A DNA stretch of 64,000 bases, taken from Paramagnetospirillum kuznetsovii (GTDB taxonomy: Bacteria > Pseudomonadota > Alphaproteobacteria > Rhodospirillales > Magnetospirillaceae). The translations under genes were made by a program, and so were the position numbers. The stretch is from positions 434,001-498,000 of the forward strand of contig NZ_PGTO01000001.1 of assembly GCF_003284725.1 (NCBI RefSeq), written 5' to 3'. Positions 8,144 through 20,408 of the stretch are shown here, piece by piece (within the stretch, counting starts at the first letter, position 1; each line of letters starts with the position of its first letter). The notes below the pieces were generated by a model that was not told the DNA's origin, ran no database searches, and saw nothing but the letters and a program-made list of their open reading frames with translations.

Positions 8144-9258
8144 ATGAAACTGACCATCGAGCGCGCCGCGCTATTGAAGTCGCTGGCCCACGTCCAGAGC
8201 GTCGTCGAACGCCGGACCACCATTCCGATCCTGTCGAACGTGAAGCTGGAAGGCCGTTCCGGCGCGCTTTCGCTCAACGCCACCGACATGGATCTCGACA
8301 TCATCGAAGCGGTCCCGGCCGACGTGGTGCGCCCCGGCGCCACCACCGCCCCGGCCCACACCTTCTACGAGATCGTGCGCAAGCTGCCGGAAGGCAGCCA
8401 GGTGGAAATCGAATATTTCGCCGATGACGGCCAACTGACGCTGCGCTCGGGCCGATCCAAGTTCTCGCTGGCCTGCCTGCCGGTGGAAGACTTCCCGGTG
8501 CTGTCGGGGGGCGATCTGCCGTTCAGCTTCACCCTGGCCGCCGCCGAGTTGAAGATCCTGATCGACCGCACCCGCTTCGCCATCTCCACCGAGGAAACCC
8601 GCTACTACCTCAACGGCATCTATCTGCATGCCGCTGTCGGGGCGTCGGGCGAGGTGCTGCGCGCCGTGGCCACCGACGGCCATCGACTGGCGCGGGCGGA
8701 AATCACCCTGCCGGTCGGCGCCTCGGGCATGCCCGGCATCATCGTGCCGCGCAAGACGGTGGCCGAGATCCGCAAGCTGATCGACGAGACCGACAGCGAG
8801 ATCACGGTGTCGCTGTCCGAGACCAAGCTGAAATTCGCCTTCGGCGATGCGGTTTTGACCTCCAAGCTGATCGATGGAACCTTCCCCGATTACGAACGGG
8901 TGATCCCGGCCGATAACGACAAGGTTCTGATCGTCGACTGCAAGAGCTTTGCTCAGGCGGTGGACCGCGTGTCGGCCATCTCCACCGAGAAGAGCCGCGC
9001 CATCAAGCTGGCGCTGGAAAAGGGCACCGCCACCCTGTCGGCGTCCAGCCCGGAAAACGGCAGCGCGGTGGAAGAAATCGAGGCCAACTACGATTCCGGC
9101 CCGCTGGAAATCGGCTTCAATTCGCGCTACCTAATGGATATCCTGGCGCAGGTGGAGGGGGATGTCGCCCGCTTCGCCATGGCCGATGCCGCTTCGCCGA
9201 CGGTGGTCCGTGAATTGAGCGACGGCAGCGCCATCTACGTGCTGATGCCGATGCGGGT

Positions 9259-9262
<4 letters not shown>
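8144..9262 (+). CDS. dnaN: DNA polymerase III beta sliding clamp
   Basis: Ring-shaped processivity clamp that holds polymerase III on DNA. The 372-residue protein starts MKLTIERAALLKSLAHVQSVVERRTTIPILSNVKL (shown here as family-typical opening) and carries the central FAISTEETRYYLNGIYLH and late FNSRYLMDIL segments. It ends VLMPMRV, a typical clamp terminus. Its stop overlaps the recF start (GTGA), so dnaN and recF are co-translated. Confidence 0.98.
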
Positions 9263-12881
<3,619 letters not shown>

Positions 12882-12950
12882 ACGGTTGTCGGGTGACGCA
12901 TAAAGCGCAAACGCGACCCGTAACGCGCTAATTCTTGACGCGTAAAATGC

Positions 12951-12984
12951 AAAGGCCGCTCCGGATGGGGCGGCCTTTGGTGTT
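12951..12984 (+). terminator. Terminator after gyrB
   Basis: AAAGGCCGC (12951-12959) and GCGGCCTTT (12970-12978) make a 9-bp perfect stem with a 10-nt loop, followed by GGTGTTTC. It lies 70 bases after the gyrB stop. Confidence 0.75.
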
Positions 12985-13327
12985 TCTTGAGACAACATCG
13001 CTGGGGATGGAGGAGGCTTCCTGCTCTTGCGATTTTGGAAGGCCGGATTGGGCCGAAAGCGGATGGGCGGCTATCGAGCGTGGAAATTGGGGAAGCAGCA
13101 GCACGAGGTGAAAGCCGGTGAGGAGGCGGATCGTCGCATTACTTTGAAAGGTGGCCCTCCGGTCCACATGGCGAGAAGATGATCTCTCGCATTCCCCGGG
13201 AGCGTGCATGGCAACCTCGGAAAATTAGTTTTCCGCCACATACCATCAGCGTACTGTGGTCGGAGCCTCGCGGAATTGGGGGCTATTCTGGCACGGGGCT
13301 TGCCGCTTTCGTGGGGGTATTCGATCT
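12985..13327. other. Intergenic stretch between gyrB and the bacteriophytochrome gene
   Basis: 343 bases with no supported gene. A 93-codon frame on the minus strand (12928-13209) runs through the terminator and has no family resemblance, so it is not called. The last 70 bases (from about 13230) are less GC-rich and must carry the promoter of the phytochrome gene, but I see no convincing -35/-10 pair. Confidence 0.5.
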
Positions 13328-16306
13328 ATGCCGCAAAAGGTTGATCTGTCCGAGGTCATGGCGATTGGCGGCGATGTATGTGCCCGGGAACCGATCCATT
13401 GTCCGGCCCAGATCCAGCACCACGGATTCCTGATCGGCCTTGATCGCCACACCCTGGCGCCGGTGACCCGCAGCGCCAACCTCGATAGCGCATTCCATCC
13501 GCCGCCCGCGGTTCTGACCGCCTGCGCCTCATTTGACCCCGACGGGCCGAACGAGCGGGTGGTGGTGGCTACTCTTCCCGACCTCGGCGAAGTGGAGTTT
13601 CACTGCTTTCTGGGCGGCAGCGTAATCTTCGTTGAATTCGAAAGAGTGCCGCCGGAAGTGGGGCCGGCGGCGGTCCCTGTGATCCTCGATGAGGCGATGA
13701 CCCGCATGCTGGTTATCGCCGATCTCGTCGAATTGTCCGCGGAAGTGGCCGCGACGGTACGCCAAGTCTCGGGGTTCGAACGGATTCTGGTCTATCGCTT
13801 CGACGAGGATGGCAGTGGTGACGTGGTCGGCGAAAGCCTGGTGGCAGACTGGACGCAATCCCTGCTGGGTCTGCGCTTTCCCAGCAGCGACATCCCGGCC
13901 CAGGCCCGCGCCTTGTACCAGCGAACCCGCGATCGCTGGGTTCCGATGCGCGACTACCAGCCGGTAGATTTGGTTCCGCCCGTCGCCGGCGATGGTAAGC
14001 CGTTCGATCTGTCGTTCAGCCGCTATCGCAGCGTTTCAGCCATCCATCGCCTGTACCAGAAGAATATCGGCGTTGACGGCGCGATGTCGGTTTCCATCCT
14101 GCGCGACGGCCGCCTGTGGGGATTGTTGATCGGACATCACCGGCGCCCCCATGTGGTCGGGCCATCGACCCGTCGCCAAGTGGTGGCCCTGGCCCAGTCC
14201 TTCGCCATGCGCCTAGATGCTTTGCTCAGCGTCGAGGAGCGCTGCGCCCACGAGCGCGACATGCGGACGTATTCGGCCATGCTGCGCAAGCTGGCGGGGG
14301 CCGACGATTTCCTTACCGCCCTCACCGAGGGGACGCCCAACATCGTCGACCTGCTGCCCGGGTGCTGCGGCGCGGCGGTGGTATGGGATGATGACCACGG
14401 GGCGGTTCATGTCAAGACGGTGGGCACCACCCCGCCCGACGGCCGCATCGCGGCGCTGACCCAATGGATACGCTCGGTCGGCGAGGCGCCGGTGTTTGCT
14501 ACCGATTGCCTGTCCGCCCGCTATTCCGATTTCTCCGCCTATTGCGACATTGCCAGCGGGGTGCTGGCCAGCTTCTTCGATGATTCCCGCCATCCAGCGC
14601 TGCTGCTGTTCCGGCCCGAGCTGATCCGCTCGGTAGCCTGGGCCGGCAAGCCGGAGAAGGTGGCCGGGCCGGATGGCGTACTCAACCTTCCGCGCCATTC
14701 CTTCGACCGCTGGGTGGAGATCAAGCGGGGGCACTCGCAACCCTGGCTCGGATGGGAATTGGACATTGCCGCCACCATCGCCACAACGGTCAGCGAGGTG
14801 ATCATCCGCCAGATGCGGCGCATTCACGACCTGGATGCCGAGGTGGAGCGCTTCTCGCAGGCCCTCAACCTCAGTTCGACCACGCTTTATCATCAGGATC
14901 GCGACCTGCGGTACATCTGGGTTCACAATCCCCATATCGGTTTCGCCACCAAGGTTGTCGGGCTGACCGACCCCGACCTCTATCCCTCCGAGCTTGCCGA
15001 GGTCCTAGTCGCCATCAAGCGACGGGTGATGGCAAGCGGGGAGGGGGAGCGGGTGGCCCTGCCATCGCGTCGCGACGATTCCGACGCCGAGTGGTTCGAC
15101 TTGTCGGTCGAGCCGCTGAGGGGGGGCGACGGCCAGATCGCCGGTGTCTCCTGCGCGGCGGTGAAGATCACCCAGTACATCCGCACCGAGGCGGCCTTGC
15201 GGCGCAGCGAGGCCCTGCTGCGCGAGGTGCAGCAGATCGCCCACCTCGGCCATTATGTCTACGACTTCGCCCAAGACCGCTGGGAAAGTTCGCCGACGCT
15301 GGATTCCATCCTGGGGATCGGGCCCGATTTCGTGCGCGATTCCGCCCACGGATTCCTGCTGGCAGCCCCGGGGACGGAGGCGGAAACCAAGGGCCTTCTC
15401 GAGCGCCTGGCCACCGGAGTGGTGGATCACTTCGACATGAACTTCCGCATCCGCCGTCATGACGACGGGGCGGAGAGATGGGTGGCCAGCATCGGCCATG
15501 TGGAATGCGACCCCGTTGGCCGCCCGCAACGGCTGATCGGCAGTATCCACGACGTCCACGACCGCATCGAGGCCGAGCAGCGCCTGCGCGACACCCACCG
15601 GGAACTGGAGCGTTCCAATGCCGAACTGAAGCAGTTCGCCTATGTGGCGTCCCACGACCTGCGCCAGCCGCTGCGGACCATTACTAGCTTCCTGGGCTTG
15701 TTGGTGCGCAAGTTGGGGCCCCAGGTGGACGGAGAGGTTCGCGAATTCGTCGATTTCGTCCAGGCTGCCGCGCGACGGATGGATCGATTGATCGTCGATC
15801 TGCTGGAGTATTCAAAGGTCGGGCATGATCGGGTGCCGCCGGGACCGGTCAACCTCGAAGAGGTGGTCGGCGAATGCCTGCATGCGCTGGAGGCGGCCCG
15901 TGCCGAATCCGGTGGCGGGATCGCCATCGTCAATTTCCTTCCCGTCGTCAAAGGGTATCGCGGCGAGTTGGTGCGTCTGTTCCAAAATCTGATCGGCAAC
16001 GCCCTGAAATACCGAGATCCTGAACGCCGGCTGGACGTGGAAATCGGCTGCGCTCGCAACGCCGATGCCTGGGAAGTGTCAATCAGCGACAATGGCATTG
16101 GCATTGCGGCGGCGGACTACGACCGGGCGTTCGGCGTCTTCCAGCGGCTGACCGGCTCGGACGGATATGAAGGCACCGGGATCGGTCTGTCGATCTGCAA
16201 GAAGATTGTCGAGCATCATGGCGGCCAGATATGGATCGAGTCGGAGGTCGGCGTCGGTTCCCGCTTTCGGTTCACGCTTCCCCCTGTGACGGAGGATCGG
16301 GCGTGA
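13328..16306 (+). CDS. bphP: Bacteriophytochrome sensor histidine kinase with two extra PAS domains
   Basis: Red/far-red light sensor kinase, 992 residues. Cys18 in DVCAREPIH is the expected biliverdin attachment site, in the N-terminal PAS domain. The GAF domain carries FPSSDIPAQAR (DIP motif), FSRYRSVSAIH and the LIGHH histidine. The PHY tongue has the PRxSF motif as LPRHSF. Two more PAS domains follow (about 525-630 and 645-750), then HisKA with the phosphorylated His in YVASHDLRQPLR and an HATPase ending GTGIGLSICKKIVEHHGG. The start was set at MPQKVDLSEV; the open frame upstream is unlikely. No response regulator is adjacent. The stop overlaps the heme oxygenase gene that makes its chromophore. 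Confidence 0.95.
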   Translation: MPQKVDLSEVMAIGGDVCAREPIHCPAQIQHHGFLIGLDRHTLAPVTRSANLDSAFHPPPAVLTACASFDPDGPNERVVVATLPDLGEVEFHCFLGGSVIFVEFERVPPEVGPAAVPVILDEAMTRMLVIADLVELSAEVAATVRQVSGFERILVYRFDEDGSGDVVGESLVADWTQSLLGLRFPSSDIPAQARALYQRTRDRWVPMRDYQPVDLVPPVAGDGKPFDLSFSRYRSVSAIHRLYQKNIGVDGAMSVSILRDGRLWGLLIGHHRRPHVVGPSTRRQVVALAQSFAMRLDALLSVEERCAHERDMRTYSAMLRKLAGADDFLTALTEGTPNIVDLLPGCCGAAVVWDDDHGAVHVKTVGTTPPDGRIAALTQWIRSVGEAPVFATDCLSARYSDFSAYCDIASGVLASFFDDSRHPALLLFRPELIRSVAWAGKPEKVAGPDGVLNLPRHSFDRWVEIKRGHSQPWLGWELDIAATIATTVSEVIIRQMRRIHDLDAEVERFSQALNLSSTTLYHQDRDLRYIWVHNPHIGFATKVVGLTDPDLYPSELAEVLVAIKRRVMASGEGERVALPSRRDDSDAEWFDLSVEPLRGGDGQIAGVSCAAVKITQYIRTEAALRRSEALLREVQQIAHLGHYVYDFAQDRWESSPTLDSILGIGPDFVRDSAHGFLLAAPGTEAETKGLLERLATGVVDHFDMNFRIRRHDDGAERWVASIGHVECDPVGRPQRLIGSIHDVHDRIEAEQRLRDTHRELERSNAELKQFAYVASHDLRQPLRTITSFLGLLVRKLGPQVDGEVREFVDFVQAAARRMDRLIVDLLEYSKVGHDRVPPGPVNLEEVVGECLHALEAARAESGGGIAIVNFLPVVKGYRGELVRLFQNLIGNALKYRDPERRLDVEIGCARNADAWEVSISDNGIGIAAADYDRAFGVFQRLTGSDGYEGTGIGLSICKKIVEHHGGQIWIESEVGVGSRFRFTLPPVTEDRA

Positions 16307-16878
16307 GCCTGCGCGAATTTCTACGCGCCGCGACACGGCCCGCCCATGCGCGTATCGATCATCATCCGTTGATGGCGAGGTTGGTTCGCGGGCGGCTCAA
16401 TGCCGAGAACTATGGGACGGCGCTTTCCGCTCTCTATGCTTTGCACGCGCCGATCGAGAAATCCTTCGGCACCTACTTGTCCGCCCCGGATTTCGCACCG
16501 CCGCGCCGCAGCGTCGATCTGGCCTTGGACTTGGCCGAGCTGGGTCTTGACGCCTCGGCTGTGGCTCCGTTGTGGGTCGGTTGCCAGCCGGACAGTCACG
16601 CCGCTTATGTGGGCATGCGCTACGTCATCGAGGGCTCGGCGCTGGGCGGGGCGGTGATTGCTCGCCAGTTGGACCAGCGACTGCCTGTCGCCCTGATGGC
16701 CGCGACCCGATTTTATTGCCGATCGACGGAGGCAGAGGAATGGCCGCGCTTCTGGGGGCTGGTGACGCGGTTGGAGCCCATTGATGCCGATCTTGCATGC
16801 CGACGCGCGGTCGGCCTGTTCAGCGAGATCGAGGCCCTGTGGGACGCGCATCTGGGAGGCGACATCTCCCAAAAATAG
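16303..16878 (+). CDS. bphO: Heme oxygenase (BphO type), biliverdin supply
   Basis: Oxidises heme to biliverdin, the chromophore of the phytochrome upstream. The 191-residue protein has the heme-pocket His in RPAHARIDHHPLM and the conserved distal-helix motif YVIEGSALGGAVIARQL. The GTG start at 16303 lies within the kinase stop (GTGA) and has GGAGGA 6 bases upstream, so the two are translationally coupled. Many bacteria place bphO before bphP; here it is after. Length fits bacterial HO. Confidence 0.9.
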   Translation: MSLREFLRAATRPAHARIDHHPLMARLVRGRLNAENYGTALSALYALHAPIEKSFGTYLSAPDFAPPRRSVDLALDLAELGLDASAVAPLWVGCQPDSHAAYVGMRYVIEGSALGGAVIARQLDQRLPVALMAATRFYCRSTEAEEWPRFWGLVTRLEPIDADLACRRAVGLFSEIEALWDAHLGGDISQK

Positions 16879-17083
16879 TTCTCGTGAACACCAAGGCCAC
16901 AGCGGGGCGACGGAGGGGCGCTCAGCCCTTCTCGCTATCCCTACCCTGGCCTATGGTGCGGCCTCGGACCTTCTCCCATCATTCTGCTGTTGGCTTCGCA
17001 TACCCCGCGCGCTTAATGGCGCAGTTCAACAATCGGCAAGCCCTGCCGCTTCCACATAGCGCTTGAAATTGATATCGGCCCTA

Positions 17084-18257
17084 GTGTCCTGATTCCGAAA
17101 TTCGCATCAAACTTGCCTCTGCTCGGCCAGCGTTCTTGTGCAGAACCGCTGGATCGAGGCGAGGATATCGTCGGCGGATTTGGTCCATCGAAACGGCTTC
17201 GGATCGGCGTTATTGGTTTCGATGAAGGTGTGGATGGCGGCTTCCAATTCGGCGGTGGACCGATGGATGCCGCGCCGGAGTTGGCGGTCGGTGAGAAGAG
17301 CGAAGAATCGCTCGACCTGACTGATCCACGACGACGACGTCGGGGTGTAGTGGGCGTGCCATCGTGGACGCTTTGCGAACCAGTCACGGATGAGCTTGGT
17401 CTTGTGGGTTGAGGCGTTGTCCATGACGACGTGAATGTCGAGATCGGCGGGAACGCTGGCTTCGATGAGATCGAGGAATTTACGGAATTCGGCCGCCCGG
17501 TGTCGTTGGAAGCAACGGCCGATGACGTTGCCCATGGCGACGTCCAGGGCGGCGAACAGTGAGGTGGTGCCGTGGCGCTTGTAATCGTGGCTCCGCCTCT
17601 CCGCCTGACCAGGACGCATCGGCAGCAGGGGTTGGGTGCGGTCGAGGGCCTGGACCTGGGTCTTTTCGTCGACGCACAGGACCAGCGCCCGTTCCGGCGG
17701 ATTGAGGTACAGGCCGACAATATCGCGGACCTTCTCGACGAACTGCGGATTGCTCGACAATTTGAACGTTTCGGCCCGATGCGGCTGTAAGCCAAAAGCG
17801 CGCCAGACTTTATGGACGGTCGAGGGCGCGATGCGTGCCGCTCGGGCCATCGTCCGCACACTCCAATGGGTAGCGTCGGGGGGCGTCGTTTCCAGCGTCT
17901 TCTGGATCAATTCCGCGATGGCCTCGTCGGACACCGAGCGTGGCGCCCCCGGACGGGGCTCGTCAGATAGGCCGTCGAGGCGATCACGGGCAAATCGCTC
18001 ACGCCATTTCCCGACCGTGTGCGGGCCGATCCCGAGTTCCTCGGCAATCACCCGATTCAGCACCCCATCCGCAGCCCTGAGGACAATCCGAGCCCGAAGC
18101 ACCGCGCCTTGTGGTGTTGTCCGCCGTCGAACCCACCCTTCGAGTTCAACCCGCTCCGCTTCACTCAGTTCGATGGAAGATGCCCTGCCACGCGCCATCT
18201 CTGCCTCCCCCCTCAATACGGGGGTGAAGAATGACACTGATTTCAAAAACAGGACAG
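17084..18257 (-). mobile_element. IS630-family insertion sequence, apparently complete
   Basis: About 1.17 kb with one transposase gene on the minus strand. The ends are imperfect inverted repeats. The left end reads GTGTCCTGATTCCGAAAT from 17084; the right end, read inward, gives CTGTCCTGTTTTTGAAAT from 18257. The element is flanked on both sides by TA (17082-17083 and 18258-18259), the target always duplicated by IS630/Tc1-type elements. Removing it restores CCCTAGGG at the site. The flanks show no obvious gene that was broken. Confidence 0.85.
17107..18198 (-). CDS. IS630-family transposase
   Basis: DDE transposase of 363 residues. The N-terminal half has two helix-turn-helix segments (NRVIAEELGIGPHTVGKWRERF and a WSVRTMARAARIAPSTVHKVW region). 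The catalytic core shows the first Asp in VLCVDEKTQ, the second in HVVMDNASTHKT, and the Glu in SWISQVERFF. The start was set at MARGRASSIEL; a frame continues upstream to 18273 but that would cross the right inverted repeat. All three catalytic residues are present, so it may be active. Confidence 0.92.
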   Translation of the reverse strand: MARGRASSIELSEAERVELEGWVRRRTTPQGAVLRARIVLRAADGVLNRVIAEELGIGPHTVGKWRERFARDRLDGLSDEPRPGAPRSVSDEAIAELIQKTLETTPPDATHWSVRTMARAARIAPSTVHKVWRAFGLQPHRAETFKLSSNPQFVEKVRDIVGLYLNPPERALVLCVDEKTQVQALDRTQPLLPMRPGQAERRSHDYKRHGTTSLFAALDVAMGNVIGRCFQRHRAAEFRKFLDLIEASVPADLDIHVVMDNASTHKTKLIRDWFAKRPRWHAHYTPTSSSWISQVERFFALLTDRQLRRGIHRSTAELEAAIHTFIETNNADPKPFRWTKSADDILASIQRFCTRTLAEQRQV

Positions 18258-18497
18258 TAGGGTGCGTTGACATTCATCTGGACCAAATGAACGCGCTGAC
18301 CGCAATGGGACGTCGAACAGGTTAAGCGGGAGCTCGATCATGGTGCGCCGGTCACAGCCACTCCAACGGCAATAATTCCCAAGCCCTCCGAGAAAAATCG
18401 ACCTGCCCCGTAACTTCCGTGTGGCGGGCGGCGAAACCGCTACAGACGCCACGCTGAACGACAGCGGGTGTCCTCGGGAATTTCAAGGAGAATCGCC

Positions 18498-18887
18498 GTG
18501 CAGACTCTGTCGTTCGCGAAGCCCCGGTCGATGATGGTCGCCGTCTTTCTCTTGGCCGTGCCGCAGGTGGTTGAAGCCGGGCAGGCTTATGATTCCAACG
18601 CGTTCGTCGCCGCCCAGGAAGCCGGCAAGAGCATCCTGGTGGATGTGACCGCGCCCTGGTGTCCGACCTGCGCCAAGCAGAAGCCGACCGTGCAGGGCTT
18701 GGAGATGTCCCAGCCCAAGCTGGTGGTCTTCGACGTGGATTTCGACTCCGCCAAGGACGTGCTGAAGCAGTTGCGCGTCACCAGCCAAAGCACCCTGATC
18801 ATGTTCAAGGGCAAGGCAGAGATGGGGCGTTCGACCGGCGAGACCGATCCCGCCGCCATCGCCGCCCTGGTGGGCAAGGGGCTTTAG
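18498..18887 (+). CDS. Exported thioredoxin-like protein with WCPTC
   Basis: A 129-residue protein with an N-terminal hydrophobic signal (about residues 11-28) and a thioredoxin fold. The redox motif WCPTC is at 54-58, preceded by SILVDVTAP. It resembles the C-terminal domain of DsbD. The GTG start was chosen because AAGGAG lies 8 bases upstream. The next gene, 6 bases on, encodes a CcdA-type membrane electron carrier. The pair would therefore act like a split DsbD, moving reducing power from cytoplasmic thioredoxin to periplasmic substrates. Confidence 0.85.
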   Translation: MQTLSFAKPRSMMVAVFLLAVPQVVEAGQAYDSNAFVAAQEAGKSILVDVTAPWCPTCAKQKPTVQGLEMSQPKLVVFDVDFDSAKDVLKQLRVTSQSTLIMFKGKAEMGRSTGETDPAAIAALVGKGL

Positions 18888-18893
18888 GCGGAG

Positions 18894-19616
18894 ATGACCG
18901 CCGCCAACCTCGCCTTCGGCTTTCTGGCCGGTTCGCTGTCGACGCTGTCGCCCTGCGTTCTGCCGCTATTGCCGGTCCTGTTGGGCGGGGCTTTGCAACA
19001 GCATCGGCTGGCGCCCCTGGCCTTGGCCGGTGGGCTGGCCCTGTCCTTCACGGCGGTGGGGTTGTTCGTCGCGACGCTGGGCTTCGCCGTCGATATCGAC
19101 GGCGGGGCCATTCGGTTGGTCGCGGCGGGGCTGATGGTGGCGTTCGGCGCCGTCCTGGCCAGCCCGCGCCTGCAACGCCTCTTTGCCCGAATGGCTGGAC
19201 CGCTGACCGGCGGCGCCAACGGCATACTGGCGCGGATGTCTGGAGACGGGCTGGCGGGACAGTTTCTGCTGGGCGTGCTGCTGGGGGCGGTGTGGTCGCC
19301 TTGCGCCGGGCCGACCCTTGGCGCCGCCATCGGTCTCGCGGCCCAGAGCGGCGCCGCCCCCCAGGCCGCCGCCGTCATGGTCATGTTCAGCATCGGTGCC
19401 ACCGCGCCCATGCTGGCCTTGGGCTATGGGTCACGCCAAGCCTTGTTACAGCGCCGCGCCGCCCTGGCCCGGCTGGCCGATCTGGCCAAGCCGGTCCTGG
19501 GCGCGGTGCTGCTGCTGGTCGGACTTCTGATCCTTTCCGGGCTCGACAAGACGGTCGAGACCCGGCTCACCGACACCATGCCGCCTTGGCTGGTGAACCT
19601 GACCACGCGGTTATAA
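18894..19616 (+). CDS. ccdA: CcdA/DsbD-type membrane thiol-disulfide transporter
   Basis: A 240-residue inner-membrane protein with six predicted hydrophobic segments. The two CcdA-type redox cysteines lie in STLSPCVLPLLP (near residue 22) and AVWSPCAGPTLG (near residue 140). The family carries electrons across the membrane for cytochrome c maturation or periplasmic disulfide reduction. It directly follows the exported thioredoxin. The pentaheme cytochrome downstream is a plausible client, because heme attachment needs reduced CXXCH motifs. Confidence 0.9.
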   Translation: MTAANLAFGFLAGSLSTLSPCVLPLLPVLLGGALQQHRLAPLALAGGLALSFTAVGLFVATLGFAVDIDGGAIRLVAAGLMVAFGAVLASPRLQRLFARMAGPLTGGANGILARMSGDGLAGQFLLGVLLGAVWSPCAGPTLGAAIGLAAQSGAAPQAAAVMVMFSIGATAPMLALGYGSRQALLQRRAALARLADLAKPVLGAVLLLVGLLILSGLDKTVETRLTDTMPPWLVNLTTRL

Positions 19617-19645
19617 CGCGTTTGGTCGTCAACATGGAGACTCGC

Positions 19646-19894
19646 ATGCTCACGTCACTCCGGACTCTCGCCTTTACCATCGCCGTCGGCTGTTTCGTGG
19701 CTCTGGGCAGTGCCGGGGCCTATGCCCAGGCCGCCAATCCCTGCGCCGCCAAGGCGGCCAACCCCTGTGCCGCCAAACCCGCCAATCCCTGCGCCGCCAA
19801 GAAGGCCATGGATGACAAGGCCATGATGGACAAGAAGCCCGCCAATCCCTGCGCTGCCAAACCCGCCAATCCTTGCGCCGCCAAGAAGATGTAG
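19646..19894 (+). CDS. Small exported protein with five NPCAAK repeats
   Basis: An 82-residue product. Residues 1-28 are a signal peptide ending AYAQA. The mature part consists almost entirely of the hexapeptide NPCAAK at 31-36, 39-44, 47-52, 67-72 and 75-80, in an 8-residue period of the form (A/P)ANPCAAK. A short acidic/basic Met-rich spacer (MDDKAMMDKK) lies between copies three and four. Five evenly spaced cysteines plus Met and Lys suggest metal or heme binding or a redox role in the periplasm; this is inference. GGAG lies 6 bases before the ATG at 19646. Confidence 0.8.
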   Translation: MLTSLRTLAFTIAVGCFVALGSAGAYAQAANPCAAKAANPCAAKPANPCAAKKAMDDKAMMDKKPANPCAAKPANPCAAKKM

Positions 19895-19959
19895 CGGCCG
19901 ATGGTCGGCCGGACCGTATCCCGGCCGACCATGCTCCGCTCTGCCCCGAGGAGGCGTAT

Positions 19960-20403
19960 ATGAGCTTAGTTCCCTCCAGGCGTTGGATCATGGTGCTGGC
20001 CGGGTTGGCGATGCTGGTCGTTGCCATTCCACCCGGACGGAGCGCCGGCCACCGGGTCAAGCTGACCGGCGAGGTCATCGATTCCTGGTGCCAGACCACC
20101 GGTATCATGTACGCTCTGGGCACCGCCCATCATCAATGCGCCGTCTGGTGCGCCGTCGGCGGCATTCCGGTGGGCCTGCGCACTCAGGACGGCACCCTCT
20201 ACACCATCCTCAAGGTCGACAAGGATAAGGCGAACGTCGCCAATCCGCGCCTTCTCCGGCTTCAGACCCACGAGGTTTCGGTCGAGGGCGACCTGATCGA
20301 ACGCGATGGGCTGCGTTATCTGCTGATCGATCAGGTGATGGACGATCATGGCATCGTCAACCAGACCCACGCCGATTACGCCATCCAGCCGTTCGGGGAG
20401 TGA
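19960..20403 (+). CDS. Small exported Cys/His protein, function unknown
   Basis: A 147-residue protein with a signal segment at about 8-29. The conserved-looking core is GEVIDSWCQTTGIMYALG, then HHQC, then WCAVGGIPVGL, giving Cys44, His57, His58, Cys60 and Cys64 as a possible metal site. The remainder looks like a small beta-rich fold (TLYTILKVDK, HEVSVEGDLI). I recall similar proteins near respiratory gene clusters but cannot name the family. A strong GAGGAGG precedes the ATG. It shares a pattern with the next gene. Confidence 0.75.
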   Translation: MSLVPSRRWIMVLAGLAMLVVAIPPGRSAGHRVKLTGEVIDSWCQTTGIMYALGTAHHQCAVWCAVGGIPVGLRTQDGTLYTILKVDKDKANVANPRLLRLQTHEVSVEGDLIERDGLRYLLIDQVMDDHGIVNQTHADYAIQPFGE

Positions 20404-20408
20404 GGATC

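Noticed and set aside
12928-13209. 93-codon minus-strand frame after gyrB
   Set aside because: It runs through the gyrB terminator, lacks a ribosome site and resembles nothing known.
17041-17081. Possible gene broken by the IS630 insertion
   Set aside because: Joining the flanks gives only a 23-codon frame (MSTHPRADINFKRYVEAAGLADC) after a stop; too short to claim a disrupted gene.
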